From Chitinimonas prasina (GTDB lineage: Bacteria > Pseudomonadota > Gammaproteobacteria > Burkholderiales > Chitinimonadaceae), in assembly GCF_030160395.1 (NCBI RefSeq), contig NZ_BSOG01000003.1:124001-188000 (forward strand): a stretch of 64,000 bases of DNA, in the 5' to 3' direction. The notes under the pieces were generated by a model. The model was not told the DNA's origin. It did not search any database and was given only the letters and a program-made list of their open reading frames with translations. Shown in pieces: positions 16,820 through 25,355 of this stretch. Position numbers and translations under genes: made by a program. Within the stretch, counting starts at the first letter, position 1. Each line of letters opens with the position of its first letter.

Positions 16820-17979
16820 GCGGCGACTCCCACCGGGTGGTGCTGATCGGCCAGGCTCCAGGGGCCGAAGCGGGCGGGGTTGTAGGGGGTGGGATCGAGG
16901 GCGGGTGCCTGTTCGCACAGCAGATCGGCCAGCAGATGGGCGCTGGCAAGCGCGGTGGTGATGCCCAGACCCTCGTGGCCAGTGGCCAGCCAGAGTCGGC
17001 TGTGGCCGGGCACCTTGCCCAACAGGGGCAGTTTGTCTGGCGTGGCGGGCCGGAACCCCGCCCAGCTGCGCAGGGCTTGCAACTGGCGCAGGCTGGGCAG
17101 GTATTCCAGCGCGCGGCTGAGCATGGCCTGTAGCAGCGGCCAGTTGATCGCGGGGTCGGTATCGTGAAACTGGCGGGACGAACCAATCAGCAACTGGCCG
17201 GTGGCGCGGGGCTGGACATTGAATGCGACGGAATCGCCATCGCTGGCGTGGGCAGAGCGGATATAGCCCAGTTCCACCAGTTGGTGGCGGATGCGTTGCG
17301 GATAGCGCTCGGTGATCAGCAACTGGCCTTTGCGCGGCTTGAGTGGCAGGCCGGGCAGGAGCGTGGCGCTGGCATTGCCGGCGGCGATGACGATATGGCG
17401 GGCGCGCAGCAGCCGACCATCGGCCAGGCGGGCGACGCCTTCGTCGTCCACGCTGCTGACCTGGGCCTTGCACCAGAGCTGCGCCCCCAGGGCCTGGGCG
17501 TTTTGCAGCAACCAGCGGCTGGCGACTGGGGGGTAGAGCACGGCATCGTCGGGAACCTGCAGGGCGCCGGCCAAGTTGGGCGCCAGGGCGGGTTCCAGCT
17601 TGCGCAGGGCGGTGGCGGGCAGCAGGTTGCTGCTGAGACCGTGCTGCTGGTAGCCGGCCTGCTTGCGCTCGGCCTCCTGCATCTCGGCCTCGTCGCGCGC
17701 CAGCCAGAGGGTGCCGCAGGCGCGGTACTCGGCATTGGCTGGCAGCTCATGGCGGCGGGCTTGCCAGCGTGCCAGGCCGTCACGGCTCAGTGCCAGCTCG
17801 GCAGGGTTGTCGTCCAGCACCACCAGGTGGCCCATGCCGGCGGCTGAGGTGCCGGCTGCCGGGATGGCGGCCTCGGCAACGGCGACCCGCAGTCCGCGCC
17901 GGGCACATTGCTCGGCCAGCGCGCTGCCTATGATGCCGGCACCGATGATCAGCACGTCGCCGTGCATGACGGGATTCAC
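16816..17979 (-). CDS. FAD-dependent D-amino-acid oxidase-type subunit (D-hydroxyproline dehydrogenase)
   Basis: A 387-aa DAAO/GlyA-type flavoprotein: [20 protein letters not shown] at the N-terminus, [20 protein letters not shown] in the middle, and a C-terminal [17 protein letters not shown]. It should oxidise cis-4-hydroxy-D-proline to 1-pyrroline-4-hydroxy-2-carboxylate, passing electrons through the iron-sulfur subunits. I chose GTG at 17979, which overlaps the epimerase stop as GTGA and has AGCGAGG eight bases upstream; an in-frame ATG at 17967 is the alternative and lacks a well-placed ribosome-binding site. Confidence 0.9.
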   Translation of the reverse strand: MNPVMHGDVLIIGAGIIGSALAEQCARRGLRVAVAEAAIPAAGTSAAGMGHLVVLDDNPAELALSRDGLARWQARRHELPANAEYRACGTLWLARDEAEMQEAERKQAGYQQHGLSSNLLPATALRKLEPALAPNLAGALQVPDDAVLYPPVASRWLLQNAQALGAQLWCKAQVSSVDDEGVARLADGRLLRARHIVIAAGNASATLLPGLPLKPRKGQLLITERYPQRIRHQLVELGYIRSAHASDGDSVAFNVQPRATGQLLIGSSRQFHDTDPAINWPLLQAMLSRALEYLPSLRQLQALRSWAGFRPATPDKLPLLGKVPGHSRLWLATGHEGLGITTALASAHLLADLLCEQAPALDPTPYNPARFGPWSLADQHHPVGVAA

Positions 17980-18929
17980 GCCATGGCCTCGCTGCGTATG
18001 CCCCAGGCGAACGGGTCTTGCGGGTCTATCATCAGGGTGGTGGCGCCGTTGACATAGGCAGTGCCGGTGATGCGGGGGTAGAGCTGGCCGTCGGCCTGCT
18101 CGTATTGCGCTTCGAACACGCTGCCTATGATGCTTTCCTGCCACCAGATCTGGCCTGCAGCCAGCTTGCCGTCGGCGGCCAGGCAGGCAAGTTTGGCGCT
18201 GGTGCCGGTGCCGCAGGGGGAACGGTCGTAGGCGAGGCCGGGGCAAAGTACGAAGCTGCGGGAGTCGGCCACGCTACTGGGGCCGAACAGCTCGATATGG
18301 TCGATCTCGCTGCCATCGTCGCCACGTATGCCGGCCTGATCCAGCACGGCACGCAGGCGGACGCTGCAGTCGGTCAGCTGGGCAATATTGTCGGACTGGA
18401 CTTGCAGGCCGTGATCGCTGACCAGGAAGAACCAGTTGCCGCCCCAGGCGATATCCCCGTGCATGCGACCATAGCCGGGTACTTCGACGGCCACCTGGGC
18501 GGCGCTGCGGTAGCTGGCAACATTGCGCAGGCTGACCCGGTTGCCGCGTTGCAGGGTGGCTTCAACCACGCCTACCGGGGTTTCGATACGGTGGGTGCCC
18601 TCGCCTATGCGGCCCAGGTGGGCCAGGGTGACGACCAGGCCTATGGTGCCGTGGCCGCACATGCCTATGGTGCCGACGTTGTTGAAGAAGATGACGCCCG
18701 CCACGCAGCTGGGGTCGCGCGGTTCGCACAGCAAGGCGCCGACCACCGGGTCGCTGCCGCGTGGTTCATTGCATATCGCGGAGCGGTAGTGATCGAATTC
18801 ACTACCGAAACGGGCGCGCCGTTCGGCCAGGGTGCCGTGGCCCAGGCGTGGGCCGCCGCTGATGACGACGCGGGTCGGCTCGCCGCCAGTGTGGGAGTCG
18901 ATGATCTGGATTTGCTGCATTTGAGACAT
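17976..18929 (-). CDS. lhpA: 4-hydroxyproline 2-epimerase (proline racemase family)
   Basis: A 317-aa cofactor-independent epimerase interconverting trans-4-hydroxy-L-proline and cis-4-hydroxy-D-proline. Both catalytic cysteines are present: Cys91 in [12 protein letters not shown] and Cys239 in [12 protein letters not shown]. The cysteine pair separates true epimerases from the Thr/Cys dehydratases of the same family. Other hallmarks: [13 protein letters not shown] and [11 protein letters not shown]. It is the first gene of the operon, divergent from the AraC-type regulator, and its product is the substrate of the dehydrogenase encoded next. Confidence 0.95.
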   Translation of the reverse strand: MSQMQQIQIIDSHTGGEPTRVVISGGPRLGHGTLAERRARFGSEFDHYRSAICNEPRGSDPVVGALLCEPRDPSCVAGVIFFNNVGTIGMCGHGTIGLVVTLAHLGRIGEGTHRIETPVGVVEATLQRGNRVSLRNVASYRSAAQVAVEVPGYGRMHGDIAWGGNWFFLVSDHGLQVQSDNIAQLTDCSVRLRAVLDQAGIRGDDGSEIDHIELFGPSSVADSRSFVLCPGLAYDRSPCGTGTSAKLACLAADGKLAAGQIWWQESIIGSVFEAQYEQADGQLYPRITGTAYVNGATTLMIDPQDPFAWGIRSEAMA

Positions 18930-19051
18930 GAGGCTTGCCCGTTGATTGGGAATGCCGTCATGCTAGTTTCTAGAGGCCGATGCGATCTTGTGTGATCAGC
19001 GCGTAAAAAGGCCCGTTTTTGGCAAATGCGATAGAGATGGGAACAAATCGG

Positions 19052-19804
19052 ATGGATAGCACGCTCAAGGCCTGGCGCGAGGACTTTGTCAGCTGCCTGG
19101 CTCAGCCGCTGTTTGTGGAAGCCTTGTTTGACCGTATGCCGGACATGGTGTTTTCAGTAAAGGATCGTGCCGGACGCTACATCACCATGAGCCAGGCCTG
19201 TGCGGAGCGCTGCGGCCTGGCGGGCAAGCATGAGGCGGTGGGGCGAACGGCGCATGAGTTGTTCCCGCCCCATATGGCAGACCGCTATGCCGAACAGGAT
19301 GAGCAGTTGTTCCGCACTGGCCTGCCCATAGTCGACAACCTGGACCTGACCCTGTTCAACAACCGCGAGCCAGGCTGGTGTCTCAGCAACAAGACCCCCT
19401 TGCTCGATGCGCAGGGCAGCATCATCGGCCTGGCCTGTTTGTCACGCGATCTACTGGAGCCCAGCCGGGCCGGCATCGTGGATGCCCGCATGGCAGAGGC
19501 GGTGGACCATATGCTGGCCTGCTATGCCCAGCCACAGTCAGTGGAGGCGCTGGCCGAGATGGCGGGTATCTCGCTGGCGCAGTTTGAGCGGCGCATGAAG
19601 AAGATATTCCAGCTCAGCGCCGGGCAGTTCCTGACCAAGCTGCGCATCGATGCGGCCGCCCGCCAGCTGGCGCAGAGCCAGGCGGCTATCTCGGATATCG
19701 CGCTGGATTGCGGCTTCTGTGACCAGAGCGCGCTATCCAAGCAGTTCCGGCAACTGACGGGCATGACCCCGAGGGACTATCGCCTGTGGGTGCGGCGGGG
19801 GTAG
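19052..19804 (+). CDS. AraC-family activator with N-terminal PAS domain (LhpR-like)
   Basis: About 250 aa. A PAS sensor (LFDRMPDMVFSVKDRAGRYI, then CLSNKTPLLDAQGSIIGLAC, residues about 25-145) is joined to an AraC helix-turn-helix pair (VEALAEMAGISLAQFERRMK and ISDIALDCGFCDQSALSKQF). Divergent placement 122 bp from the epimerase start matches the LhpR arrangement of hydroxyproline operons, where the protein activates in response to hydroxyproline. The ATG at 19052 has GGGA upstream; ATG at 19037 is also in frame. It converges on the exported-protein genes downstream. Confidence 0.9.
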   Translation: MDSTLKAWREDFVSCLAQPLFVEALFDRMPDMVFSVKDRAGRYITMSQACAERCGLAGKHEAVGRTAHELFPPHMADRYAEQDEQLFRTGLPIVDNLDLTLFNNREPGWCLSNKTPLLDAQGSIIGLACLSRDLLEPSRAGIVDARMAEAVDHMLACYAQPQSVEALAEMAGISLAQFERRMKKIFQLSAGQFLTKLRIDAAARQLAQSQAAISDIALDCGFCDQSALSKQFRQLTGMTPRDYRLWVRRG

Positions 19805-19873
19805 TCGCACCCCAAGGTGTGGACAAGGGAGTTTTGATATGCGGCACCTTCGTTGTGATACGAGATTGCCCGC

Positions 19874-19920
19874 AAAAAACGCCCCCTTGGCTGGCAAGCT
19901 TTGCAAGGTAGAAAGGGGGC
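19874..19920 (-). terminator. Rho-independent terminator of the toxin island transcript
   Basis: Read on the minus strand, GCCCCCTT and AAGGGGGC (19920-19913 and 19888-19881) pair around an internally structured loop and are followed by G then six Ts (19879-19874). It lies just beyond the stop of the last minus-strand gene. Confidence 0.65.
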
Positions 19921-19922
19921 AC

Positions 19923-20933
19923 TCATGCCCCGTCTTGCTGGAGAGCCAAGGGTTTTGGAAGCACCTTGGACCGCCCATCGTCGGTAAATAGGCTGGGATC
20001 CCGGTTGCTGATGGCGTGGCTGTACTGCTCGCGCCAGTGCAGGATGAGCTGCTGCTGGGCTGGCGGCAGGTCGTTCATAGAAGCCCCCCAGAAACTGTAG
20101 AGGGGGAGTGGATCGGGTTTGTTGTTACAACGGGAGGTGGTATTGATACCCCCAGAGTTCATTAATTCCCCTGTGTAGCACTTTACTGCATGCATATAGC
20201 TACCCTGCCCGCAGGGGAGGCCGGCATCACATAATGCATAAGCCAGCGCGATGTGGCGCATTTCCGTGGCCTCTATGGTGGATATGCCCTTGGTGCCATC
20301 ATGCAGCAAATAGGTAAGCTGTTCTGGGGTGACGTTGAAGGCAAACACTTCCAGTCCGGCTCGGTTGCCTTGCTTGATCATATCCATCAGTTCCAGGTTG
20401 ATTCTCGCGGTGTCATAACCCAATGCGTTGGCTCGCATCATCAGAGATGCCGGGCCGCCGCGCTTGATGGCAGCGGCTGCCAGTTCCTGGTAAACCTTGG
20501 GCCACTCTGTGCTGGATAGGTTGAGGAAGCCACGGCAGCGATCGAGTAGCAGGCGGCTGTTGGCCCCATTGCCCGGTATGTTGCCGGGCTTGCTGAAGCT
20601 ATCGCGTGTATCCGGTGAATAGAAAATGGCACACATATCCATGGCCATTTTCGCGAACGCAGGGGCATCGGGGCCGGGATCGTCTCGGTACTTGAGAAAT
20701 TCGCTGTAGATGTCCGTCGCGGTGTGGAGGCCATGGACCGGATTGGTCGGCCGGGCCGCTATTGGCGTGCTGCGGTCAAACAAGCCTGCCTGAGGCTGAA
20801 CCGGAACCGCAGAAGGGTTAGCTGCGGTGGGCGGAGCAGATAGAGAAATAGACTGCGCGGATTGGCTGGGGACAAGCACTGCCAAGGCGAGTAGAAGTAG
20901 GGCGGCAAGGCCTATCCAGTGGGATTTTTTCAT
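19923..20933 (-). CDS. Exported Cys-containing protein of unknown function, paralogue A
   Basis: A 336-aa protein with an N-terminal hydrophobic segment (HWIGLAALLLLALAVLV) and a low-complexity linker, then a mostly helical domain. It is clearly paralogous to its upstream neighbour: both share IGLAALLLL, LFDR, YSEFLKYR.DP..D.PAFA, RC.GFLN, ALCDAG-PCG style segments and a terminal HWR.Q..HAI.NRDPSLF. Even spacing of cysteines (in MDMCAIF, DRCRGF, LCDAGLPCG, KCYTG, RCNNK) suggests disulfides in the periplasm. Function is unknown; position downstream of a toxin-immunity pair suggests an accessory role. ATG chosen at 20933, directly before the hydrophobic segment. Confidence 0.8.
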   Translation of the reverse strand: MKKSHWIGLAALLLLALAVLVPSQSAQSISLSAPPTAANPSAVPVQPQAGLFDRSTPIAARPTNPVHGLHTATDIYSEFLKYRDDPGPDAPAFAKMAMDMCAIFYSPDTRDSFSKPGNIPGNGANSRLLLDRCRGFLNLSSTEWPKVYQELAAAAIKRGGPASLMMRANALGYDTARINLELMDMIKQGNRAGLEVFAFNVTPEQLTYLLHDGTKGISTIEATEMRHIALAYALCDAGLPCGQGSYMHAVKCYTGELMNSGGINTTSRCNNKPDPLPLYSFWGASMNDLPPAQQQLILHWREQYSHAISNRDPSLFTDDGRSKVLPKPLALQQDGA

Positions 20934-21024
20934 TTTGTGTTCTGAGGGACGCCGGCTAGGCGGCGGTCCCTGATCTTGTTGCAAGTGATAAGGAGCCGCC
21001 TAGCCAAGCCAGGTTGCGCCGGTC

Positions 21025-21987
21025 TTATCTGGCGGCAAACAGGCTGGGGTCTCGGTTATTGATGGCGTGGTTGAACTGCTTGCGCCAGTGCGTGATGAAT
21101 TGCTGCTGGGTGGGTGTCATATCGCTCATGGAGGAGCCGTAGGCGTTGTAGGCCGGCAAGGCATCTGGCCCGGTGGTGCAGCGGAGGGTGGATTGTGGGT
21201 TAATCGCCAGCAGGGATTCCGTGAGTTGGCAGCGGAGGGCGCCTATGGGGCTTTCCGGCCCGCAGGGCATGCCAGCATCGCAGATGGCGTAGCGGAGGGC
21301 GAGGAAGAGCATATGATTGGCCTCATAGGGTTCCATGCCCATGGTCTCGCCATTCAGCAGGTAGCCGAGGTGTTGATCGGCACCGCTACCCGAGAACGCC
21401 TCTAGCCCGACCAGATTGCCTTGCTGCACCATGCCTGCCAGTTCCTGCCGTACCTGTGGGGCACCAGCGGGTAGTGAAAATGCTCGCTGCGCCAGTGAAG
21501 CAGGCCCTGCACGCTTGATGGCCTCGGCCTCCAGCGCACGGGCTAATTTTTTCCATTCTGCCGTGGGGATGTTCAGAAAGCCCTGGCAACGATCGATGAT
21601 CCGGCGAAAGCTGGGGCTAAAGTAGCCTTTTTCCGCCTCCCTGATGGTCTGGCGGGACTTCTGTGTAGAGAACAGTTGGCACATATACAAGGCCTTCAGG
21701 GCGAAGGCCGGACCATCGGGGCTGGGGTCATTCCGATACTTGAGGAACTCGCTGTAGACATCGTCGGTAGTCTGCAGGCTATAGCCGGCAGCGATCGCTG
21801 TCGCGTTGGCGCTTGGCTGGGCGCGGTCGAACAGGCTGGTGCCGGCTTGTGCTGATGCCACCGTGGGGGTCGAGGGCGCGGTCGGCCTGGGTTGGGTATT
21901 GGCCGGCTGGGTAGTGCGGAACGCGAACAGGGCCAGGCTGAGGAGCAGCAGGGCAGCAAGGCCTATCCAGAGTGATTTCTTCAACAT
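21025..21987 (-). CDS. Exported Cys-containing protein of unknown function, paralogue B
   Basis: A 320-aa protein: hydrophobic N-terminus (LWIGLAALLLLSLALFAF), Pro/Thr-rich linker to about residue 75, then the same domain as its downstream neighbour (TDDVYSEFLKYRNDPSPDGP, DRCQGFLNIPTAEWKK, YAICDAGMPCGPESP, HWRKQFNHAINNRDPSLF). Cysteines line up with those of the paralogue. The tandem arrangement, 91 bp apart, implies local duplication followed by divergence. It starts 112 bp after the immunity gene. I do not recognise the family; exported or membrane-anchored location is the only firm statement. Confidence 0.8.
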   Translation of the reverse strand: MLKKSLWIGLAALLLLSLALFAFRTTQPANTQPRPTAPSTPTVASAQAGTSLFDRAQPSANATAIAAGYSLQTTDDVYSEFLKYRNDPSPDGPAFALKALYMCQLFSTQKSRQTIREAEKGYFSPSFRRIIDRCQGFLNIPTAEWKKLARALEAEAIKRAGPASLAQRAFSLPAGAPQVRQELAGMVQQGNLVGLEAFSGSGADQHLGYLLNGETMGMEPYEANHMLFLALRYAICDAGMPCGPESPIGALRCQLTESLLAINPQSTLRCTTGPDALPAYNAYGSSMSDMTPTQQQFITHWRKQFNHAINNRDPSLFAAR

Positions 21988-22099
21988 TAAGTCGTTACCC
22001 TGTTGGGGTAAGGTGTGGAGCTGGCAACAGGAGGCACACCCGACCGTGCCGGGTGTGCGAACTACCGATGATCAATAGGCTGGCCGTTGAGGCAGGGGA

Positions 22100-22459
22100 C
22101 TAGCGATTGGGGATATCGAAGTTCCAGCCCAGGCGCTTTTCCCAGTCTATGGGGTCGTAGCCGTACTGGGTGTTGAAGTCGCCGTCTATCGTGACATGCA
22201 GGTTGCAACTGGTGAAGGGCGAGCGGCCGCCTTGTGACTGCAGGGTGCGGAGTTTGCGCAGGGATTGATCCAGGCCTTTGATAGGGGGCAGGGATATTTC
22301 CTTCCACTGCCCTTGTTCCTGGGTAATGAAGGTGTTGACGCAATCGCTCTGCTGATCGTCGACCCGGTAGTTGAGGACGAAGGCATGCCAATCTTTTCCC
22401 TGGGCGTCGATGGCGTCCAGCACCAGGTCGGTAATGTCTTGAAAAATCTCGTTTTCCAT
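22100..22459 (-). CDS. YezG/DUF600-family immunity protein
   Basis: A 119-aa acidic protein: ENEIFQDITDLVLDAIDAQG, WHAFVLNYRVDDQQSD and a C-terminal FNTQYGYDPIDWEKRLGWNF. This is the DUF600/YezG fold, known from Bacillus as the antitoxin of the YeeF DNase toxin. It starts 7 bp after the stop of the toxin gene, whose C-terminal nuclease is exactly the YeeF type, so the pair is mutually supporting. AGGAGG lies 11 bases before the ATG, within the toxin's last codons and stop region. It should act in the cytoplasm by binding the nuclease domain. Confidence 0.88.
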   Translation of the reverse strand: MENEIFQDITDLVLDAIDAQGKDWHAFVLNYRVDDQQSDCVNTFITQEQGQWKEISLPPIKGLDQSLRKLRTLQSQGGRSPFTSCNLHVTIDGDFNTQYGYDPIDWEKRLGWNFDIPNR

Positions 22460-22466
22460 CAGTGCT

Positions 22467-25217
22467 TTATCCTCCTGGTTGATTCAGGAAATAGTGCGTG
22501 ATCGCGGGTCCACCGTCTACCTGATAGCTTACCACGAAGCGATCTGGCCTCCCTTGAAGGTTGTCGCTATCGAACTCCATGCTGAAGTTGCAATGCACCT
22601 GCTTGCCAGCCTTGGCCAGCCTGGCTAGTTCCAGCTCCAGCTGCTTGTAAGGGCCTTGGTTCAGGTTCTTCTTGTTGGGAAATTGCTTCTGATCTGGCTT
22701 GCCATTGCCGGGCACGACATTGAGCGGGCCACCGGGGAAGCCGAGGGCATCGCCGCCACGGTGGAATCCGACATCATGGCTGTCCGCCTCCTTGACCTTG
22801 CCCAGTAGGCGGTCCAAGACCTTCATGCGCCTGCCGCGCTTTTTCACGTCGACCTTACCCCGGGTGCTGACCGAACGGCCTAGATGATCGGTTTCGAATT
22901 CCATGCCATCGAAGTGATAGATGGTATTGGGCTGCAAGGGCTGTTTGCTGACGGCGATGTATTCGTTGAAATTCTGGATATAGATGTGCTGGTTGGCCGG
23001 CGGGGATTCTGGTCTGGTGATCAGTTGCGCTGGCGTGGGGGCGGCGTGTTGCTGGTTCAGCGCCTGCAGTATGTCGGCGTTCTTGTGGCTGCCTACCCAG
23101 CGATTGCTGATGCCGGCTTCTCTCAGCGCCAGCCGGGTGCGATTTGCCAGGTTCAGTGCATGCTTGCCTAGGTCCTCCTTGTAGTCGATGTCGCCACGGG
23201 CGGCCAGTGCCAGGATGGCGGCACTGCGCGCGGTGCCGGTGAGGCCAGGCTGGTTGGTGTCGATACTGCGTGCCAGGGCGGCGATGGCAAGGTCGCCGGC
23301 TTGTTCCTGTTCTTGGATGTAGTCATGGGCTTTGCGCAGTTCGTCGTGCTGATGCAGCGTCTGCCAGGCGGCGTCCACGGTGGCCTGGGTGGGGGTGTCG
23401 AGTGTATCGGGTAGCGCCGGGCCGGCCGGCTGGCCCGGTGGGCGCGGTGGGCGCGGTGGGCGCGGTGGCGGCTTGGGCTGGGTGGGCCGTTGCTGCATCT
23501 GTAGCAGTGTCTGCTGTACCAGCGCTACCTGCTTGCGGCCTATCAGTAAGCCATCGGTGTGGGGTTGCGAGCGGATGTGCTGGAGATTCAGGCTGGTCAT
23601 CAGCGCTTGCAGCTGGGCCTTTTCGCCATGCAGCAGCAGGGTGCCATCCTTGTTCAGCGAGGTCTGCGGGAGCAGCTGAGGGGCGTTGCTGCTGTCACTG
23701 GTGTGGAGTGGGGCTGGGCTGGATGTGTCTTCTGCCGTCGGTTGGGTGACGGGATCGGCAGGGTGGGGCTGAGCGGCTTGTGGGGTGAGGGATTGGGCGG
23801 GTGCGTCCTCGCTTGCGGCGGGAGGTTTGGCGCTTTCCTCCACCGTGACGTGGCGCTGTGGCCCATGGCGGGCGGCGGCGGCAACTTGTCCAGTGTTACG
23901 ATCGGCCGTGGTTGCCCGGGCGCTGGGTGTGGTGGCTGCGGGTGATTCCGCCTCGCTTGGAGGCGTCGCTTGGGTGCGGGAGAAAGTGGCCTTTGTATTG
24001 CCAGCAGTTGCTGCTTGCGTGTCTGAGGTACGGCTGTGGTCAGGAATCTGGCCGGCGGTGGCGCTGGTGGCTTCAGGCGCGCGACGTTCGGTGGTGGCCT
24101 GGCTTTCCTGGTCTGCAGCAGCAGGGTGGGTGACAGTGTTGGCCGCCCTTGGTGCTGGGGTATGGATGGCGGTCGCAGCCACGCCGCCTAGCTTGCTGGC
24201 GCCACGGCTGGCTGTACCGAGCAGGCCCGCTGTTGCTGCGCCCTCCAGGGCGGCCTTGGCAACGCCTTGCAGCAGCGACTGCTTGGGGTCGATGACCTGT
24301 TGGCGGGCGTGATTCTTGGCCAGTTGCTCCGCGCCGCTCTGGACGGCTTCTTCTGCCGACTCCTGTACCAGCTCGCGGCTTACCCGGGCTAGTGCCTGTA
24401 CGGCAGTCTGCCGGCCCAGTACCTTCTCGCCTTGCCTGACGAGTGCCGTGGTGCCGAACAGGCCGCTGAGGGCACCGGTGCTCAGGCCGGTACGCCATGC
24501 AACATGGGTGGCATAGCTGTCTGCCATGGCGGCGCGCGCTTTGTCGGCGCTGCCCAGGGTTTGCAGCAGCTTTTGGAATTGCGGTGATTGATCGAGCTGG
24601 GATGGGTCGGCCTGCATGATTTCGTCGTAGGCCTCGGCGCCGCTTTGCATGGCCGCCAGGCTGCCTTCGGCTACGCTGTTGCCGACCACGGCGGGCAAGG
24701 CCTTGGCCAGCTCCGCACCTTTGGGTAGCTGCAGGATGCGCGCTGCGGCCTTGCCCAGGGCGCCTTGTGAGGCAAGTGTGCGCGCTGCCAGTGCCGTACC
24801 GCCTACCCGGGCGGTGAGGGTAATGGGGGCCGCGACGGCGCCGCCCACTGCCATGCCGGGCAGCGACTGCACACCGGCCAGGCCCAGCTTGTGGAGGCTG
24901 AGTTCATCGGACTGCATGGCGTTGTAGCCCAGGTCGCTGAGCAGGGCCTCGCCATACTGCATGCCGCTGCGTCCCATCTCCATCATGTCGGCGCCGACTT
25001 CGTCGGCCCCGAGCTTGCCGACCAGCCAGCCGGCGCCATGAAGCAGGCCGTTGGAGCCTATGGTCCATGCGCCTGCTAGATCACGGGCCCCGCCGATCCA
25101 GAAGCCTTCTTCCTCCCGCCCTGGTGTGTGCCTGGCGGGTGGGGGCAAAGAAAAAGCCGCGTTGGACGCGGCTTTGGGGGGAGGGGGGTGGGATTGTTTA
25201 TCTAGCCATGCGGGCAT
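22467..25217 (-). CDS. Large polymorphic toxin with C-terminal YeeF-type DNA/RNA non-specific endonuclease
   Basis: A 916-aa modular protein. N-terminal 1-80 has no signal peptide; about 80-350 is Ala/Gly-rich with amphipathic helices (for example GMAVGGAVAAPITLTARVGG and SRELVQESAEEAVQSGAEQL); about 350-540 is low-complexity Ser/Thr/Ala/Pro; a PPRPPRPPRPP run is near 600; a helical part to about 740; then the nuclease (about 744-916) opening with YHFDGMEFETDHLGRSVS and carrying HDVGFHRGGD (near 814) and LNVVPGN (near 833). The nuclease is of the Endonuclease_NS_2 kind. There is no LXG, RHS or PAAR domain, so delivery is unknown. The ATG at 25217 is six bases after GAGGAG. A terminator-like hairpin covers codons 15-22. 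Confidence 0.85.
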   Translation of the reverse strand: MPAWLDKQSHPPPPKAASNAAFSLPPPARHTPGREEEGFWIGGARDLAGAWTIGSNGLLHGAGWLVGKLGADEVGADMMEMGRSGMQYGEALLSDLGYNAMQSDELSLHKLGLAGVQSLPGMAVGGAVAAPITLTARVGGTALAARTLASQGALGKAAARILQLPKGAELAKALPAVVGNSVAEGSLAAMQSGAEAYDEIMQADPSQLDQSPQFQKLLQTLGSADKARAAMADSYATHVAWRTGLSTGALSGLFGTTALVRQGEKVLGRQTAVQALARVSRELVQESAEEAVQSGAEQLAKNHARQQVIDPKQSLLQGVAKAALEGAATAGLLGTASRGASKLGGVAATAIHTPAPRAANTVTHPAAADQESQATTERRAPEATSATAGQIPDHSRTSDTQAATAGNTKATFSRTQATPPSEAESPAATTPSARATTADRNTGQVAAAARHGPQRHVTVEESAKPPAASEDAPAQSLTPQAAQPHPADPVTQPTAEDTSSPAPLHTSDSSNAPQLLPQTSLNKDGTLLLHGEKAQLQALMTSLNLQHIRSQPHTDGLLIGRKQVALVQQTLLQMQQRPTQPKPPPRPPRPPRPPGQPAGPALPDTLDTPTQATVDAAWQTLHQHDELRKAHDYIQEQEQAGDLAIAALARSIDTNQPGLTGTARSAAILALAARGDIDYKEDLGKHALNLANRTRLALREAGISNRWVGSHKNADILQALNQQHAAPTPAQLITRPESPPANQHIYIQNFNEYIAVSKQPLQPNTIYHFDGMEFETDHLGRSVSTRGKVDVKKRGRRMKVLDRLLGKVKEADSHDVGFHRGGDALGFPGGPLNVVPGNGKPDQKQFPNKKNLNQGPYKQLELELARLAKAGKQVHCNFSMEFDSDNLQGRPDRFVVSYQVDGGPAITHYFLNQPGG
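25147..25175 (-). terminator. Intragenic terminator-like hairpin at the 5' end of the toxin gene
   Basis: On the minus strand AAAGCCGCGT, loop CCA, ACGCGGCTTT form a perfect 10-bp stem (25175-25153) followed by TTCTTT, giving the run TTTTTCTTT. It has all features of an intrinsic terminator for transcription in the toxin direction, yet lies inside codons 15-25. A second ATG at 25221 opens a seven-codon frame that stops (TAA at 25200-25198) before the hairpin. Attenuation or polarity control is possible. Confidence 0.6.
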
Positions 25218-25355
25218 TCATTTCTCCTCTTCCGTTGTGAGTGTGGGTTGGTTCAAGGGCCTGTGATGAATCGCTGACGCTCGTCGCCACTTTTGAATTG
25301 GCTGCGCTTGATAAAGGCTTAAGTTCATGGCTGGCACCATGGGGTGAACAGGCGC

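Noticed and set aside
23430-23470. Possible short tandem array (GGGCGCGGT repeats) that might be a CRISPR or VNTR
   Set aside because: It is the coding run for the Pro-Pro-Arg repeat inside the toxin; unit length and lack of spacers exclude CRISPR.
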